A DNA stretch of 64,000 nucleotides from Stutzerimonas stutzeri (lineage in GTDB: Bacteria; Pseudomonadota; Gammaproteobacteria; Pseudomonadales; Pseudomonadaceae): the NCBI GenBank assembly GCA_002339675.1, contig DDKB01000008.1, positions 1-64,000 of the forward strand, in the 5' to 3' direction. This document shows positions 16,661 through 24,853 of this stretch, piece by piece (positions within the stretch are counted from its first letter, which is position 1; every line of letters starts with the position of its first letter). Below the pieces are notes generated by a model. It was not told where the DNA came from, did no database searches, and was given only the letters and a program-made list of their open reading frames with translations. The position numbers and the translations under genes are program-made.

Positions 16661-17848
16661 ATGGCTCATCAATCCCAGATCAAGATTCCCGCGACCTACA
16701 TGCGCGGCGGCACCAGCAAGGGTGTGTTCTTCCGGCTGCAGGACCTGCCGGAGAGCTGCCAAGTGCCCGGCGCTGCGCGCGACAAGCTGTTCATGCGTGT
16801 GATCGGCAGCCCCGACCCGTATTCGGCGCATATCGATGGCATGGGCGGCGCCACGTCGAGCACCAGCAAATGCGTCATCCTGTCCAAGAGCAGTCGGCCA
16901 GATCACGATGTCGAGTACCTCTATGGGCAGGTGTCGATCGACAAGCCCTTCGTCGATTGGAGCGGCAACTGCGGCAACCTTTCAACCGGCGCCGGTGCGT
17001 TCGCGCTGCATGCCGGCCTGGTGGATGCCGAGCGCATTCCACAGAACGGCACCTGCGTGGTGCGGATCTGGCAGGCCAACATCGGCAAAACCATCATCGC
17101 CCACGTGCCGGTCACCAACGGCCAGGTGCAGGAAACCGGTGATTTCGAGTTGGACGGCGTGTCCTTTCCCGCTGCCGAGATCGTGCTCGAATTCCTCGAT
17201 CCGTCCGACGACGGCGAGGAGGGCAGCTCGATGTTCCCCACCGGCAACCTGGTGGATGAGCTTGAGGTGCCCGGCATCGGTACGCTCAATGCGACCATGA
17301 TCAGTGCGGGCATTCCGACTGTATTTGTCAATGCCGAGGACATCGGCTACCAGGGCACCGAACTGCGTGAGGACATCAACGGCAATCCGGATGCTCTGGC
17401 GCGTCTGGAGTCGATTCGTGTGGCCGGCGCACTGCGCATGGGCTTGATCAAGACCGCGGAGGAGGCGCTGACCCGCCAGCACACGCCAAAGGTTGCCTTC
17501 GTGTCCCAGCCGAAAAGCTATCGGGCGTCCTCCGGCAAGACCATCGAGGCAGCTGAGGTCGATCTGCTGGTGCGGGCGTTGTCCATGGGCAAACTGCACC
17601 ACGCCATGATGGGCACCTGTGCGGTGGCCATAGGCACCGCGGCGGCGGTGCCTGGCACCCTGGTGAATCGCGTGGCTGGTGGTGGCGAGCGGCAGGCCGT
17701 GCGCTTCGGGCATCCGTCCGGCACGCTTCGGGTCGGTGCAGAGGCAGAGCAGGTCGGCGGTCAATGGACGGTGACCAAGGCAATCATGAGCCGTAGTGCG
17801 CGGGTACTGATGGAAGGTTGGGTGCGCGTGCCAGGCGATGCGTTCTAA
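16661..17848 (+). CDS. prpF: 2-methylaconitate cis-trans isomerase PrpF
   Basis: A 395-residue protein of the PrpF/diaminopimelate-epimerase fold that isomerises the 2-methylaconitate produced by AcnD. It carries the N-terminal MRGGTSKGVFF signature (about residues 11-21), the GNLSTGAGAFA-type catalytic loop with CGNLS, and GTCAVAIGTAAA. Start ATG 16661 follows AGGACTCATTC and matches the conserved N-terminus; the frame back to 16616 lies in the inverted repeat. It is the last gene of the prp operon and is followed by a strong terminator. prpD is absent. Confidence 0.95.
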   Translation: MAHQSQIKIPATYMRGGTSKGVFFRLQDLPESCQVPGAARDKLFMRVIGSPDPYSAHIDGMGGATSSTSKCVILSKSSRPDHDVEYLYGQVSIDKPFVDWSGNCGNLSTGAGAFALHAGLVDAERIPQNGTCVVRIWQANIGKTIIAHVPVTNGQVQETGDFELDGVSFPAAEIVLEFLDPSDDGEEGSSMFPTGNLVDELEVPGIGTLNATMISAGIPTVFVNAEDIGYQGTELREDINGNPDALARLESIRVAGALRMGLIKTAEEALTRQHTPKVAFVSQPKSYRASSGKTIEAAEVDLLVRALSMGKLHHAMMGTCAVAIGTAAAVPGTLVNRVAGGGERQAVRFGHPSGTLRVGAEAEQVGGQWTVTKAIMSRSARVLMEGWVRVPGDAF

Positions 17849-17890
17849 GCGGGTCGCAAAGCCGGCTGTCCGTTCTTTCTGCGGTTGGAA

Positions 17891-17923
17891 AACAAAAAGT
17901 CCGCACCAAGCGGACTTTTTGTT
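17891..17923. terminator. Bidirectional terminator between prpF and ppsR
   Basis: AACAAAAAGTCCGC, loop ACCAA, GCGGACTTTTTGTT: a 14-bp perfect stem with T-runs on both strands between two convergent genes. Confidence 0.92.
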
Positions 17924-17940
17924 GTCTAGCGAAGCGGGCG

Positions 17941-18759
17941 CTACTTGAGGCGGCGCTCCACACCCTTTTCCACGAGGATCTTGGCCGAGATCTCTTCGAC
18001 GGAGAAATGGGTCGAATTGATGTAGTTGATGTTTTCGCGGCGGAACAGGTTTTCCACTTCACGCACTTCGAACTCGCATTGGGCGTAGCTGGCGTAGCGG
18101 CTGTTGGGCTTGCGCTCGTTGCGGATGGCGGTGAGGCGGTCCGGGTCGATGGTCAAACCGAACAACTTGTCCCGGTGGGTTTTCAGCGCGCTGGGCAGTT
18201 GCAGGCGCTCCATGTCGTCCTCGGTCAACGGGTAGTTCGCCGCGCGGATGCCGTACTGCATGGCCATGTAGAGGCAGGTGGGCGTTTTGCCGCACCGGGA
18301 GACACCGACCAAAATCAGATCGGCCTTGTCGTAGTAGTGCGTGCGAGCTCCGTCATCGTTATCGAGCGCGAAGTTGACGGCGTCGATGCGCTCCATGTAG
18401 TTGGCGTTATGGCCGATGGAGTGGGACTTGCCGACAGAATAGGAGGAACGTGACATCAGTTCATGTTCCAGCGGAGCCAGGAAAGAGGAAAAGATGTCGA
18501 TCATGAAGCCATTGGACTCGGCGAGGATGTCGCGAATCTCCTGGTTCACCAGTGTGTCGAATATGATGGGCCGCGCCCCGTCGCTGTCCGCCGCCTTGTT
18601 GATTTGCTGTACCATTGCCCGCGCTTTTTCGGCCGTATCGATATACGGTCGGGTCAGCTTGGTGAAGCTGATGTTTTCGAACTGTGCCAGGAGACTCTGG
18701 CCAAGTGTTTCGGCCGTGATTCCGGTACCGTCCGATATGAAGAATGCAGTTCGTTTCAT
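17941..18759 (-). CDS. ppsR: PEP synthase regulatory protein (bifunctional kinase/pyrophosphorylase, DUF299)
   Basis: A 272-residue protein that inactivates PEP synthase by ADP-dependent phosphorylation of a threonine and reverses this with phosphate. The P-loop GVSRCGKTPTCLYMA (about residues 152-166) and the N-terminal SDGTGITAETLG are family signatures. It is divergent from ppsA, its target, and shares the 156-bp intergenic region, as in other gamma-proteobacteria. Confidence 0.95.
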   Translation of the reverse strand: MKRTAFFISDGTGITAETLGQSLLAQFENISFTKLTRPYIDTAEKARAMVQQINKAADSDGARPIIFDTLVNQEIRDILAESNGFMIDIFSSFLAPLEHELMSRSSYSVGKSHSIGHNANYMERIDAVNFALDNDDGARTHYYDKADLILVGVSRCGKTPTCLYMAMQYGIRAANYPLTEDDMERLQLPSALKTHRDKLFGLTIDPDRLTAIRNERKPNSRYASYAQCEFEVREVENLFRRENINYINSTHFSVEEISAKILVEKGVERRLK

Positions 18760-18915
18760 CGTATCTGGGACCTTAGGTCAAGAACGGTTCTCAGCTATAG
18801 TAGGCCCCTTCGCCGAGCCTCGACTGGCGGGCATTGTCACTTATTTTGCAGTGCCAGGCCAACGTGCCGCGGATTGGCACGAACCGAGTTCCCAACACAA
18901 CGTGGAGAGATCACC

Positions 18916-21288
18916 TTGGTAGAGTACGTAGTTTCCCTCGCTAAGCTCGGCAATCATGATGTTGAGCGGGTGGGAGGCAAGAACGCCTCCCTGGGCGAGA
19001 TGATCAGCAACCTCGCTGGCGCCGGCGTTTCGGTACCTGGCGGTTTCGCCACTACGGCACAGGCCTACCGTGATTTCATGGAGCTCAGTGGTCTCAACGA
19101 GCAGATCCATGCGCTGCTCGATGCGCTGGACGTGGATGACGTCAACGCATTGGCCAAAGCCGGCGCGCAGATCCGCGGCTGGGTCATGGACGCCGCATTC
19201 CCGCCCAAGCTGGACGCGGACATCCGCGCCGCCTTTGCCGAGATGTCCGCTGGTAACGAACACATGGCAGTGGCCGTTCGGTCCTCGGCCACTGCCGAGG
19301 ACCTCCCGGACGCCTCGTTTGCCGGTCAGCAGGAAACCTTCCTGAACATCCGTGGCGTCGACAACGTCATCCGCGCGGCGAAGGAAGTGTTCGCCTCTTT
19401 GTTCAACGACCGAGCCATTGCCTACCGCGTGCACCAGGGCTTCGACCACAAGCTGGTTGCGCTGTCAGCCGGCGTGCAACGCATGGTTCGCTCGGAAACC
19501 GGCACCGCCGGCGTGATGTTCACGCTGGACACCGAGTCCGGCTTCCGCGACGTGGTATTCATCACCGGGGCATACGGTCTCGGCGAGACCGTCGTTCAGG
19601 GGGCCGTCAACCCCGATGAATTCTATGTGCACAAGCACACCCTCGAGGCAGGTCGTCCTGCCATACTGCGCCGCAATCTGGGCAGCAAGGCGATCAAGAT
19701 GATCTACGGCGCCGAAGCCAGCGCCGGCAAGTCGGTCAAGACGGTCGATGTCGACCAGGCGGATCGCATGCGTTTCTGCCTGACCGACGAGGAAGTGACC
19801 AATCTCGCCAAGCAGGCCATGACCATCGAGAAGCACTACGGCCGCCCGATGGACATCGAATGGGCCAAGGACGGCGATGACGGCAAGCTGTACATCGTCC
19901 AGGCTCGGCCAGAAACCGTGAAGAGCCGCAGCAGCGGCAATGTCATGGAGCGCTACCTGCTGAAGGAGAAAGGCAAGGTTCTGGTCGAAGGGCGTGCCAT
20001 CGGCCAGCGCATCGGTGCCGGCCCGGTGAAGATCATTCGTGACGTCTCGGAGATGGATAAGGTCCAGCCGGGCGACGTCCTCGTTTCCGACATGACCGAT
20101 CCGGATTGGGAGCCTGTGATGAAGCGCGCCAGCGCGATCGTCACCAATCGCGGCGGCCGGACCTGCCACGCGGCGATCATTGCGCGCGAACTGGGTATAC
20201 CGGCCGTGGTCGGTTGCGGCAATGCCACCGAGTTGTTGCAGGATGGCCAGCGCGTAACCGTGACCTGCGCTGAGGGCGACACCGGGCTGATCTTCGAGGG
20301 CGAGCTGGGTTTCGACATCCGCCAGAACTCCATCGATGCCATGCCGGAACTGCCGTTCAAGATCATGATGAACGTCGGTAACCCGGACCGTGCCTTCGAC
20401 TTCGCTCAACTACCCAATGCGGGAGTAGGCCTGGCGCGCCTCGAATTCATCATCAATCGGATGATCGGTGTGCACCCCAAGGCACTGCTGAATTTCGCCG
20501 GTCTGCCTGCGGACGTCAAAGCCAGCGTCGAGAAGCGAATTGCCGGGTACGGCGATCCGGTCGACTTCTATGTCGAGAAGCTGGTCGAGGGCGTCAGCAC
20601 CCTGGCCGCGGCGTTCTGGCCGAAAAAGGTCATCGTGCGCCTGTCGGACTTCAAGTCCAACGAGTACGCCAACCTGATCGGCGGCAAGCTCTACGAGCCG
20701 GAAGAAGAAAATCCGATGCTCGGCTTCCGCGGCGCGTCGCGCTACATCAGCGAATCCTTCCGCGATTGCTTCGAGCTCGAGTGCCGCGCCATGCGCAAGG
20801 TGCGCGACGAGATGGGGCTCACCAACGTCGAATTGATGGTGCCGTTCGTGAGGACGCTTGGCGAGGCCTCGCAGGTCATCGATATCCTTGGTCAGTTCGG
20901 CCTCAAGCGAGGCGAGAATGGCCTGCGCATCATCATGATGTGCGAGCTGCCATCCAATGCATTGCTGGCCGACGAATTCCTCGAGTTCTTCGACGGATTC
21001 TCCATCGGCTCCAACGACATGACGCAGCTCACGCTCGGCCTGGATCGCGATTCCGGCATCATCGCCCATCTGTTCGACGAGCGTAATCCGGCGGTCAAGA
21101 AACTGCTTGCCAGCGCCATCGAGGCCTGCAACCGGGCCGGCAAGTACATCGGTATCTGCGGCCAGGGCCCGTCGGACCATCCGGACCTTGCCAAGTGGCT
21201 GATGCAGCAGGGTATCGAGAGCGTTTCGCTGAACCCGGACTCCGTCTTGGACACCTGGTTCTTCCTGGCGGATGCGGAAATAAACTGA
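18916..21288 (+). CDS. ppsA: Phosphoenolpyruvate synthase
   Basis: A 790-residue gluconeogenic enzyme turning pyruvate and ATP into PEP, AMP and phosphate. It has an N-terminal ATP-binding domain (VGGKNASLGEM, RSSATAEDLPDASFAGQQ), a central phosphohistidine domain with catalytic His418 in GGRTCHAAI (Thr416 is the residue PpsR would modify), and a C-terminal PEP-binding barrel with CGQGPSD. The start is TTG at 18916, chosen because GGAGAG lies six bases upstream and the conserved VEYVVSL begins at codon 2; the open frame upstream to 18463 is only the shadow of ppsR. Confidence 0.96.
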   Translation: MVEYVVSLAKLGNHDVERVGGKNASLGEMISNLAGAGVSVPGGFATTAQAYRDFMELSGLNEQIHALLDALDVDDVNALAKAGAQIRGWVMDAAFPPKLDADIRAAFAEMSAGNEHMAVAVRSSATAEDLPDASFAGQQETFLNIRGVDNVIRAAKEVFASLFNDRAIAYRVHQGFDHKLVALSAGVQRMVRSETGTAGVMFTLDTESGFRDVVFITGAYGLGETVVQGAVNPDEFYVHKHTLEAGRPAILRRNLGSKAIKMIYGAEASAGKSVKTVDVDQADRMRFCLTDEEVTNLAKQAMTIEKHYGRPMDIEWAKDGDDGKLYIVQARPETVKSRSSGNVMERYLLKEKGKVLVEGRAIGQRIGAGPVKIIRDVSEMDKVQPGDVLVSDMTDPDWEPVMKRASAIVTNRGGRTCHAAIIARELGIPAVVGCGNATELLQDGQRVTVTCAEGDTGLIFEGELGFDIRQNSIDAMPELPFKIMMNVGNPDRAFDFAQLPNAGVGLARLEFIINRMIGVHPKALLNFAGLPADVKASVEKRIAGYGDPVDFYVEKLVEGVSTLAAAFWPKKVIVRLSDFKSNEYANLIGGKLYEPEEENPMLGFRGASRYISESFRDCFELECRAMRKVRDEMGLTNVELMVPFVRTLGEASQVIDILGQFGLKRGENGLRIIMMCELPSNALLADEFLEFFDGFSIGSNDMTQLTLGLDRDSGIIAHLFDERNPAVKKLLASAIEACNRAGKYIGICGQGPSDHPDLAKWLMQQGIESVSLNPDSVLDTWFFLADAEIN

Positions 21289-21297
21289 GCGTGACGG

Positions 21298-21319
21298 CGG
21301 GGCAGCCTGGCTGTCCCCG
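21298..21319. terminator. Hairpin after ppsA
   Basis: CGGGGCAGC, loop CTG, GCTGTCCCCG forms a GC-rich stem 10 bases after the ppsA stop. There is no T-run, so intrinsic termination is doubtful. Confidence 0.35.
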
Positions 21320-21405
21320 TGGTCATGGCGGCCAGGGCTGCGCGAAGCCTGTACCCTGGTCGTCGCGTCTCGGTTTCAATGCGCTCATGAATGAGGATGT
21401 TCGCT

Positions 21406-21894
21406 ATGCAATATGTAACCCCTGACCTGTGTGACGCTTATCCGGAGCTGGTGCAGGTCGTCGAACCGATCTTCAGCAATTTCGGCGGGCGGGATTCCTT
21501 CGGTGGGCAGATCGTCACCATCAAGTGCTTCGAGGACAACTCGCTGGTCAAGGAGCAGGTCGAGCAGGACGGTGCCGGAAAGGTCATGGTTGTCGATGGT
21601 GGCGGCTCCCTGCGCCGCGCGCTGCTTGGCGACATGCTCGCCGAGAAGGCCGCCCGCAACGGCTGGGAAGGCCTGGTGATCTACGGTTGCATCCGTGACG
21701 TGGACGTCATCGCGCAGACCGAACTCGGCGTGCAGGCCCTCGCCACGCATCCGATGAAGACCGACAAGCGCGGCATCGGCGATCTCGACGTGCCCGTAAC
21801 CTTCTGCGGCGTGACGTTCCGCCCCGGTGAATACCTGTATGCCGATAACAACGGCATCATCGTGTCGCCCGAGCCATTGAAGATGCCTGGCTGA
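21406..21894 (+). CDS. rraA: RraA-family protein (regulator of RNase E activity / HMG-aldolase fold)
   Basis: A 162-residue protein matching RraA, which binds RNase E and lowers RNA turnover in E. coli. Seen are TPDLCDAYP, FGGQIVTIKCFEDNS, VDGGGSLRRALLGD and GWEGLVIYGCIRDVD. The Gly-Gly-x-x-x-R loop with D102-type residues also fits 4-hydroxy-4-methyl-2-oxoglutarate aldolase activity reported in some members, so the true function is open. Start ATG 21406 is preceded by GAGGATG; length 162 is typical. Confidence 0.9.
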   Translation: MQYVTPDLCDAYPELVQVVEPIFSNFGGRDSFGGQIVTIKCFEDNSLVKEQVEQDGAGKVMVVDGGGSLRRALLGDMLAEKAARNGWEGLVIYGCIRDVDVIAQTELGVQALATHPMKTDKRGIGDLDVPVTFCGVTFRPGEYLYADNNGIIVSPEPLKMPG

Positions 21895-21915
21895 ACCCCG
21901 GGTGACGATTCCCGA

Positions 21916-21938
21916 GCCCGGCGATGCCGGGCTTTTTT
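21916..21938 (+). terminator. Rho-independent terminator of rraA
   Basis: GCCCGGC, loop GAT, GCCGGGC followed by TTTTTT, 22 bases after the rraA stop. Confidence 0.9.
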
Positions 21939-21960
21939 GCAATCTGCGGGAGGGTAACGA

Positions 21961-22953
21961 TTGCCTGAGCAAACCGGTCATTCCGGCTTGTTGCATGCGC
22001 TGGTCCTCGATGGGCGAGGCGGCGGGCGACGGCTGGATCATGCGGATATCGCCACGCTGCGCCTGGCGGAAGGGGAAAGCCTGTGGTTGCACTGGGACCG
22101 CAGTCATCCGCAGGCGCAGGCTTGGTTGCGGCAGCAGAGCGGCCTGACGCCTTTCGCATGCGATGTGCTGCTGGAAGAGAACACCCGTCCCCGCATTCTG
22201 GCGCTGCCGGGTGACGAGGTGCTGCTCTTCCTGCGGGGCGTCAATCTGAACCCGGATGCGGAGCCCGAGGACATGGTTTCGCTGCGGGTATTCGCCGATG
22301 CGCACCGGGTCATATCACTGCGCCTGCGGCCGTTGCGCTCGACCGAGGTCGTGCTGCAGCAGCTGGAGGCAGGAATCGGCCCCAAGACCTCGTCCGAGGT
22401 GTTGCTGGGCCTGGCCGACGCTCTGACCGAGCGCGTCGACGAGCTGGTCGAGGTACTGACTGAACGGCTCGACGAAGAGGAAGACCGGGTCGAGACGGAC
22501 GAGCGTTATACACCTCCCCAAGACAAGATGCTGTCGCTGCGGCGTCAGGCAGCCGGCTTGCGTCGGTTCCTGCTCCCACAGCGCGAGATATACAGTCAGC
22601 TCACGCGCAACCGGTTGCCCTGGTTCGTCGACGACGACACCGATTACTGGAACGAGTTGAGCAACCGCCTGATTCGTTACCTGGAAGAGCTCGACCTAGT
22701 GCGTGAACGCGTCAACTTGATTCTGGAAGCCGAAGAACGGCGCATGCGCGAGCGGATGAACCGTACGATGTATCTGCTGGGCATCATCACCGGCTTCTTC
22801 TTGCCGATGAGTTTTCTGACCGGCCTGCTCGGTATTAACGTCGGCGGGATTCCCGGCTCGGAGAATTCACATGGCTTCGTCCTGGCCTGCGGCCTCATCG
22901 GTACGGTTGCGCTGTTTCAGTGGTGGATTTTTCGCCGGCTGAAATGGGTCTGA
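21961..22953 (+). CDS. cmaX: CmaX, CorA/ZntB-family divalent metal transporter
   Basis: A 330-residue inner-membrane protein with a long cytoplasmic funnel (about residues 1-265, charged helix ERVDELVEVLTERLDEEEDRVETD) and two C-terminal membrane helices (about 270-295 and 302-322). The loop between them has GINVGGIPG where CorA has GMN, as seen in ZntB relatives; either zinc or magnesium is possible. In Pseudomonas this gene heads the cmaX-crfX-cmpX cluster upstream of sigX-oprF. The start is TTG at 21961 with GGGAGGGTAACGA upstream. Confidence 0.9.
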   Translation: MPEQTGHSGLLHALVLDGRGGGRRLDHADIATLRLAEGESLWLHWDRSHPQAQAWLRQQSGLTPFACDVLLEENTRPRILALPGDEVLLFLRGVNLNPDAEPEDMVSLRVFADAHRVISLRLRPLRSTEVVLQQLEAGIGPKTSSEVLLGLADALTERVDELVEVLTERLDEEEDRVETDERYTPPQDKMLSLRRQAAGLRRFLLPQREIYSQLTRNRLPWFVDDDTDYWNELSNRLIRYLEELDLVRERVNLILEAEERRMRERMNRTMYLLGIITGFFLPMSFLTGLLGINVGGIPGSENSHGFVLACGLIGTVALFQWWIFRRLKWV

Positions 22954-23006
22954 TGTGACTGCGTCGGGGGCTGCGCCGTCTGAACGTGATAGCTGGCGAG
23001 GTAACG

Positions 23007-23237
23007 ATGCGCGACCCTTTCGAAGAATCCCTGCGGGACATGCTCAACGCACAATCGTCGCGTGACGACGATGCTTGCCTGGATCGGGTATTGAAGACAG
23101 CCAATCGTCAGGTCGGTGCTGGCGATCTGTTCGGGTTGATGGGCCACTGGCTGCAAGCCGTGCTCATCGCCGTGAGCAGCGGCAGGCCCGCAGCCTCCCG
23201 CAGCGGCAAGCGCCGCTCCTCCTCAACCATTCGATAA
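23007..23237 (+). CDS. crfX: CrfX small conserved protein
   Basis: A 76-residue protein of unknown biochemical function (MRDPFEESLRDML, with GDLFGLMGHWLQAVLIAVSSG forming one amphipathic or short hydrophobic stretch at about 45-62 and a basic tail). It is recognised by its fixed place between cmaX and cmpX in Pseudomonas and by the N-terminal sequence. Start 23007 is set by GCGAGGTAACG; the in-frame ATG at 22986 has no site. Confidence 0.82.
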   Translation: MRDPFEESLRDMLNAQSSRDDDACLDRVLKTANRQVGAGDLFGLMGHWLQAVLIAVSSGRPAASRSGKRRSSSTIR

Positions 23238-23249
23238 GGCTGACTGATC

Positions 23250-24080
23250 ATGGAACTCGATCCCTGGAGCCAGAGCTTCCTGGGCGCAATGAGCGCGCTC
23301 TGGGCGCCAGTTGCCGCTTTCATTCCTCGCCTGTTCGGCGCGCTGCTGGTAGTCGCCATCGGTTTCGTGGTCGCCAAGCTCCTGGACACCCTGGTGTCCA
23401 AGGTACTGGCCAAGGTCGGCCTGGATCGGCTGGTGGGGGGTACCGGTGTAACCAAGCTGCTCGGCCGTGCCGGCATCCGGCTCCCGGTGTCGGCTCTGCT
23501 GGGCAAGATCATTTATTGGTTCGTATTGCTGATTTTCCTAGTGTCTGCGGCCGAGTCGCTGGGCCTTGCACGGGTTTCAGCGACGCTCGACATGCTGGCG
23601 CTCTACGTGCCGAAGGTCTTCGGTGCCGGCCTCATTCTGCTGGTTGGCATCCTCCTGGCGCAGCTGGTCAACGGGCTGGTTCGTGGTGCCGCCGAAGGGG
23701 TGGGGCTCGAGTACGCCAGCGGGCTCGGGCGGATCGCCCAAGGCCTGGTCATCGTCATCATCATCTCGGTATCGATTGGCCAGCTAGAGGTCAAGACCGA
23801 GCTGTTGAACTATGTCATTGCCATTGCGCTGATTTCCGTCGGTCTGGCCGTCGCGCTTGCGCTTGGGCTGGGCAGCCGTGGCCTGGTCAGCCAGATCCTT
23901 GCTGGCATCTATGTCCGCGAGCTATACGAGGTCGGCCAGCGCGTGCGTTTGGGGGATCTGGAGATCGAAGGCGCGATCGAGGAAATCGGAACCGCCAAAA
24001 CGCTTTTGCTGACTGATGATGGTGAGCTGGTCTCGATTGCAAATAGTGTGTTGCTCGAGCGGGCGGTAAGCAGCCGTTAG
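23250..24080 (+). CDS. cmpX: CmpX, MscS-like conserved inner-membrane protein
   Basis: A 276-residue membrane protein with five or so hydrophobic helices (about residues 20-42, 82-100, 110-135, 165-190, 194-215) and a short cytoplasmic beta segment (VRLGDLEIEGAIEEIGTAKTLLL) resembling the start of the MscS beta-domain. CmpX is reported in P. aeruginosa as a predicted mechanosensitive channel linked to cell-wall stress and SigX. It follows crfX by 12 bases and is probably co-transcribed. Confidence 0.9.
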   Translation: MELDPWSQSFLGAMSALWAPVAAFIPRLFGALLVVAIGFVVAKLLDTLVSKVLAKVGLDRLVGGTGVTKLLGRAGIRLPVSALLGKIIYWFVLLIFLVSAAESLGLARVSATLDMLALYVPKVFGAGLILLVGILLAQLVNGLVRGAAEGVGLEYASGLGRIAQGLVIVIIISVSIGQLEVKTELLNYVIAIALISVGLAVALALGLGSRGLVSQILAGIYVRELYEVGQRVRLGDLEIEGAIEEIGTAKTLLLTDDGELVSIANSVLLERAVSSR

Positions 24081-24103
24081 GCGCGGTAATCTGTTAAAGT
24101 GCG

Positions 24104-24138
24104 CCGCCCCTTTTCTGCGCAACACGGCGCAGGGGCGG
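24104..24138 (+). promoter_or_regulatory. Nested hairpin in the cmpX-sigX spacer
   Basis: CCGCCCC (24104-24110) pairs with GGGGCGG (24132-24138), and inside it TGCGC pairs with GCGCA around the loop AACACG; the two stems stack on the 3' side. No T-run follows. It lies 50 bases before the sigX start and could act as an attenuator, an mRNA-processing boundary, or leader structure. Confidence 0.45.
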
Positions 24139-24187
24139 TCACGCCATTTGCCGGTTCGAGCGCCTTGACTGAAGCCATCCGCCTACC

Positions 24188-24754
24188 ATGAGCTATGATC
24201 CGCGTCAGCTATCCGACGAAGAGCTGGTACAGCGCGCCCATGGCGAACTGTTTCATATAACGCGTGCATACGAAGAGTTGATGCGGCGATATCAACGGAC
24301 GCTGTTCAATGTTTGTGCGCGGTATTTAGGAAACGACCGCGATGCGGACGATGTTTGCCAAGAAGTGATGCTCAAGGTTTTGTATGGCCTTAAAAACTTT
24401 GAGGGCAAATCAAAGTTCAAGACGTGGCTATATAGCATTACGTACAATGAATGCATCACCCAGTACCGAAAAGAGCGACGAAAGCGTCGGCTACTTGATG
24501 CGCTGAGCCTTGATCCTGTCGAAGAGGCGTCTGACGAAAAAACGCCGGATGTCGAGGAAAAGGCCGGACTAGACAAATGGTTGGTTCATGTGAACCAGAT
24601 AGATCGGGAAATCCTGGTGTTACGGTTTGTTGCTGAGCTCGAATTCCAGGAAATAGCCGACATCATGCATATGGGCCTCAGCGCAACGAAGATGCGCTAC
24701 AAACGGGCACTGGATAAATTGCGCGAAAAATTTTCGGGACTGGCTGAAACTTAA
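24188..24754 (+). CDS. sigX: ECF sigma factor SigX
   Basis: A 188-residue extracytoplasmic-function sigma factor. Region 2 (about residues 20-90) includes YEELMRRYQRTLFNVCARYLGNDRDADDVCQEV and FKTWLYSI; region 4 (about 125-182) includes LEFQEIADIMHMGLSATKMRYKRALDKL. In Pseudomonas it drives oprF and genes for fatty-acid composition under membrane stress. No anti-sigma factor is adjacent, consistent with the cmpX-linked input proposed for SigX. Its codon use is more A/T-rich than the neighbours at the 3' end. Confidence 0.95.
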   Translation: MSYDPRQLSDEELVQRAHGELFHITRAYEELMRRYQRTLFNVCARYLGNDRDADDVCQEVMLKVLYGLKNFEGKSKFKTWLYSITYNECITQYRKERRKRRLLDALSLDPVEEASDEKTPDVEEKAGLDKWLVHVNQIDREILVLRFVAELEFQEIADIMHMGLSATKMRYKRALDKLREKFSGLAET

Positions 24755-24853
24755 TTGGCGAAAGTTGTCTTATTCGTAGCGGACAGCTTGGGCCTAAAGA
24801 CAGCCGGTTTCCTTAGATTGTTCTGATACTCACCACCAGATGGGGATTTACGG
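24755..24853 (+). promoter_or_regulatory. oprF promoter region
   Basis: This 99-bp spacer should carry the sigX-dependent oprF promoter known from other pseudomonads. I could not assign -35 and -10 boxes with confidence. TTACGG directly before ATG 24854 is a weak ribosome-binding context, while GGGGA lies 10 bases upstream. Confidence 0.4.
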
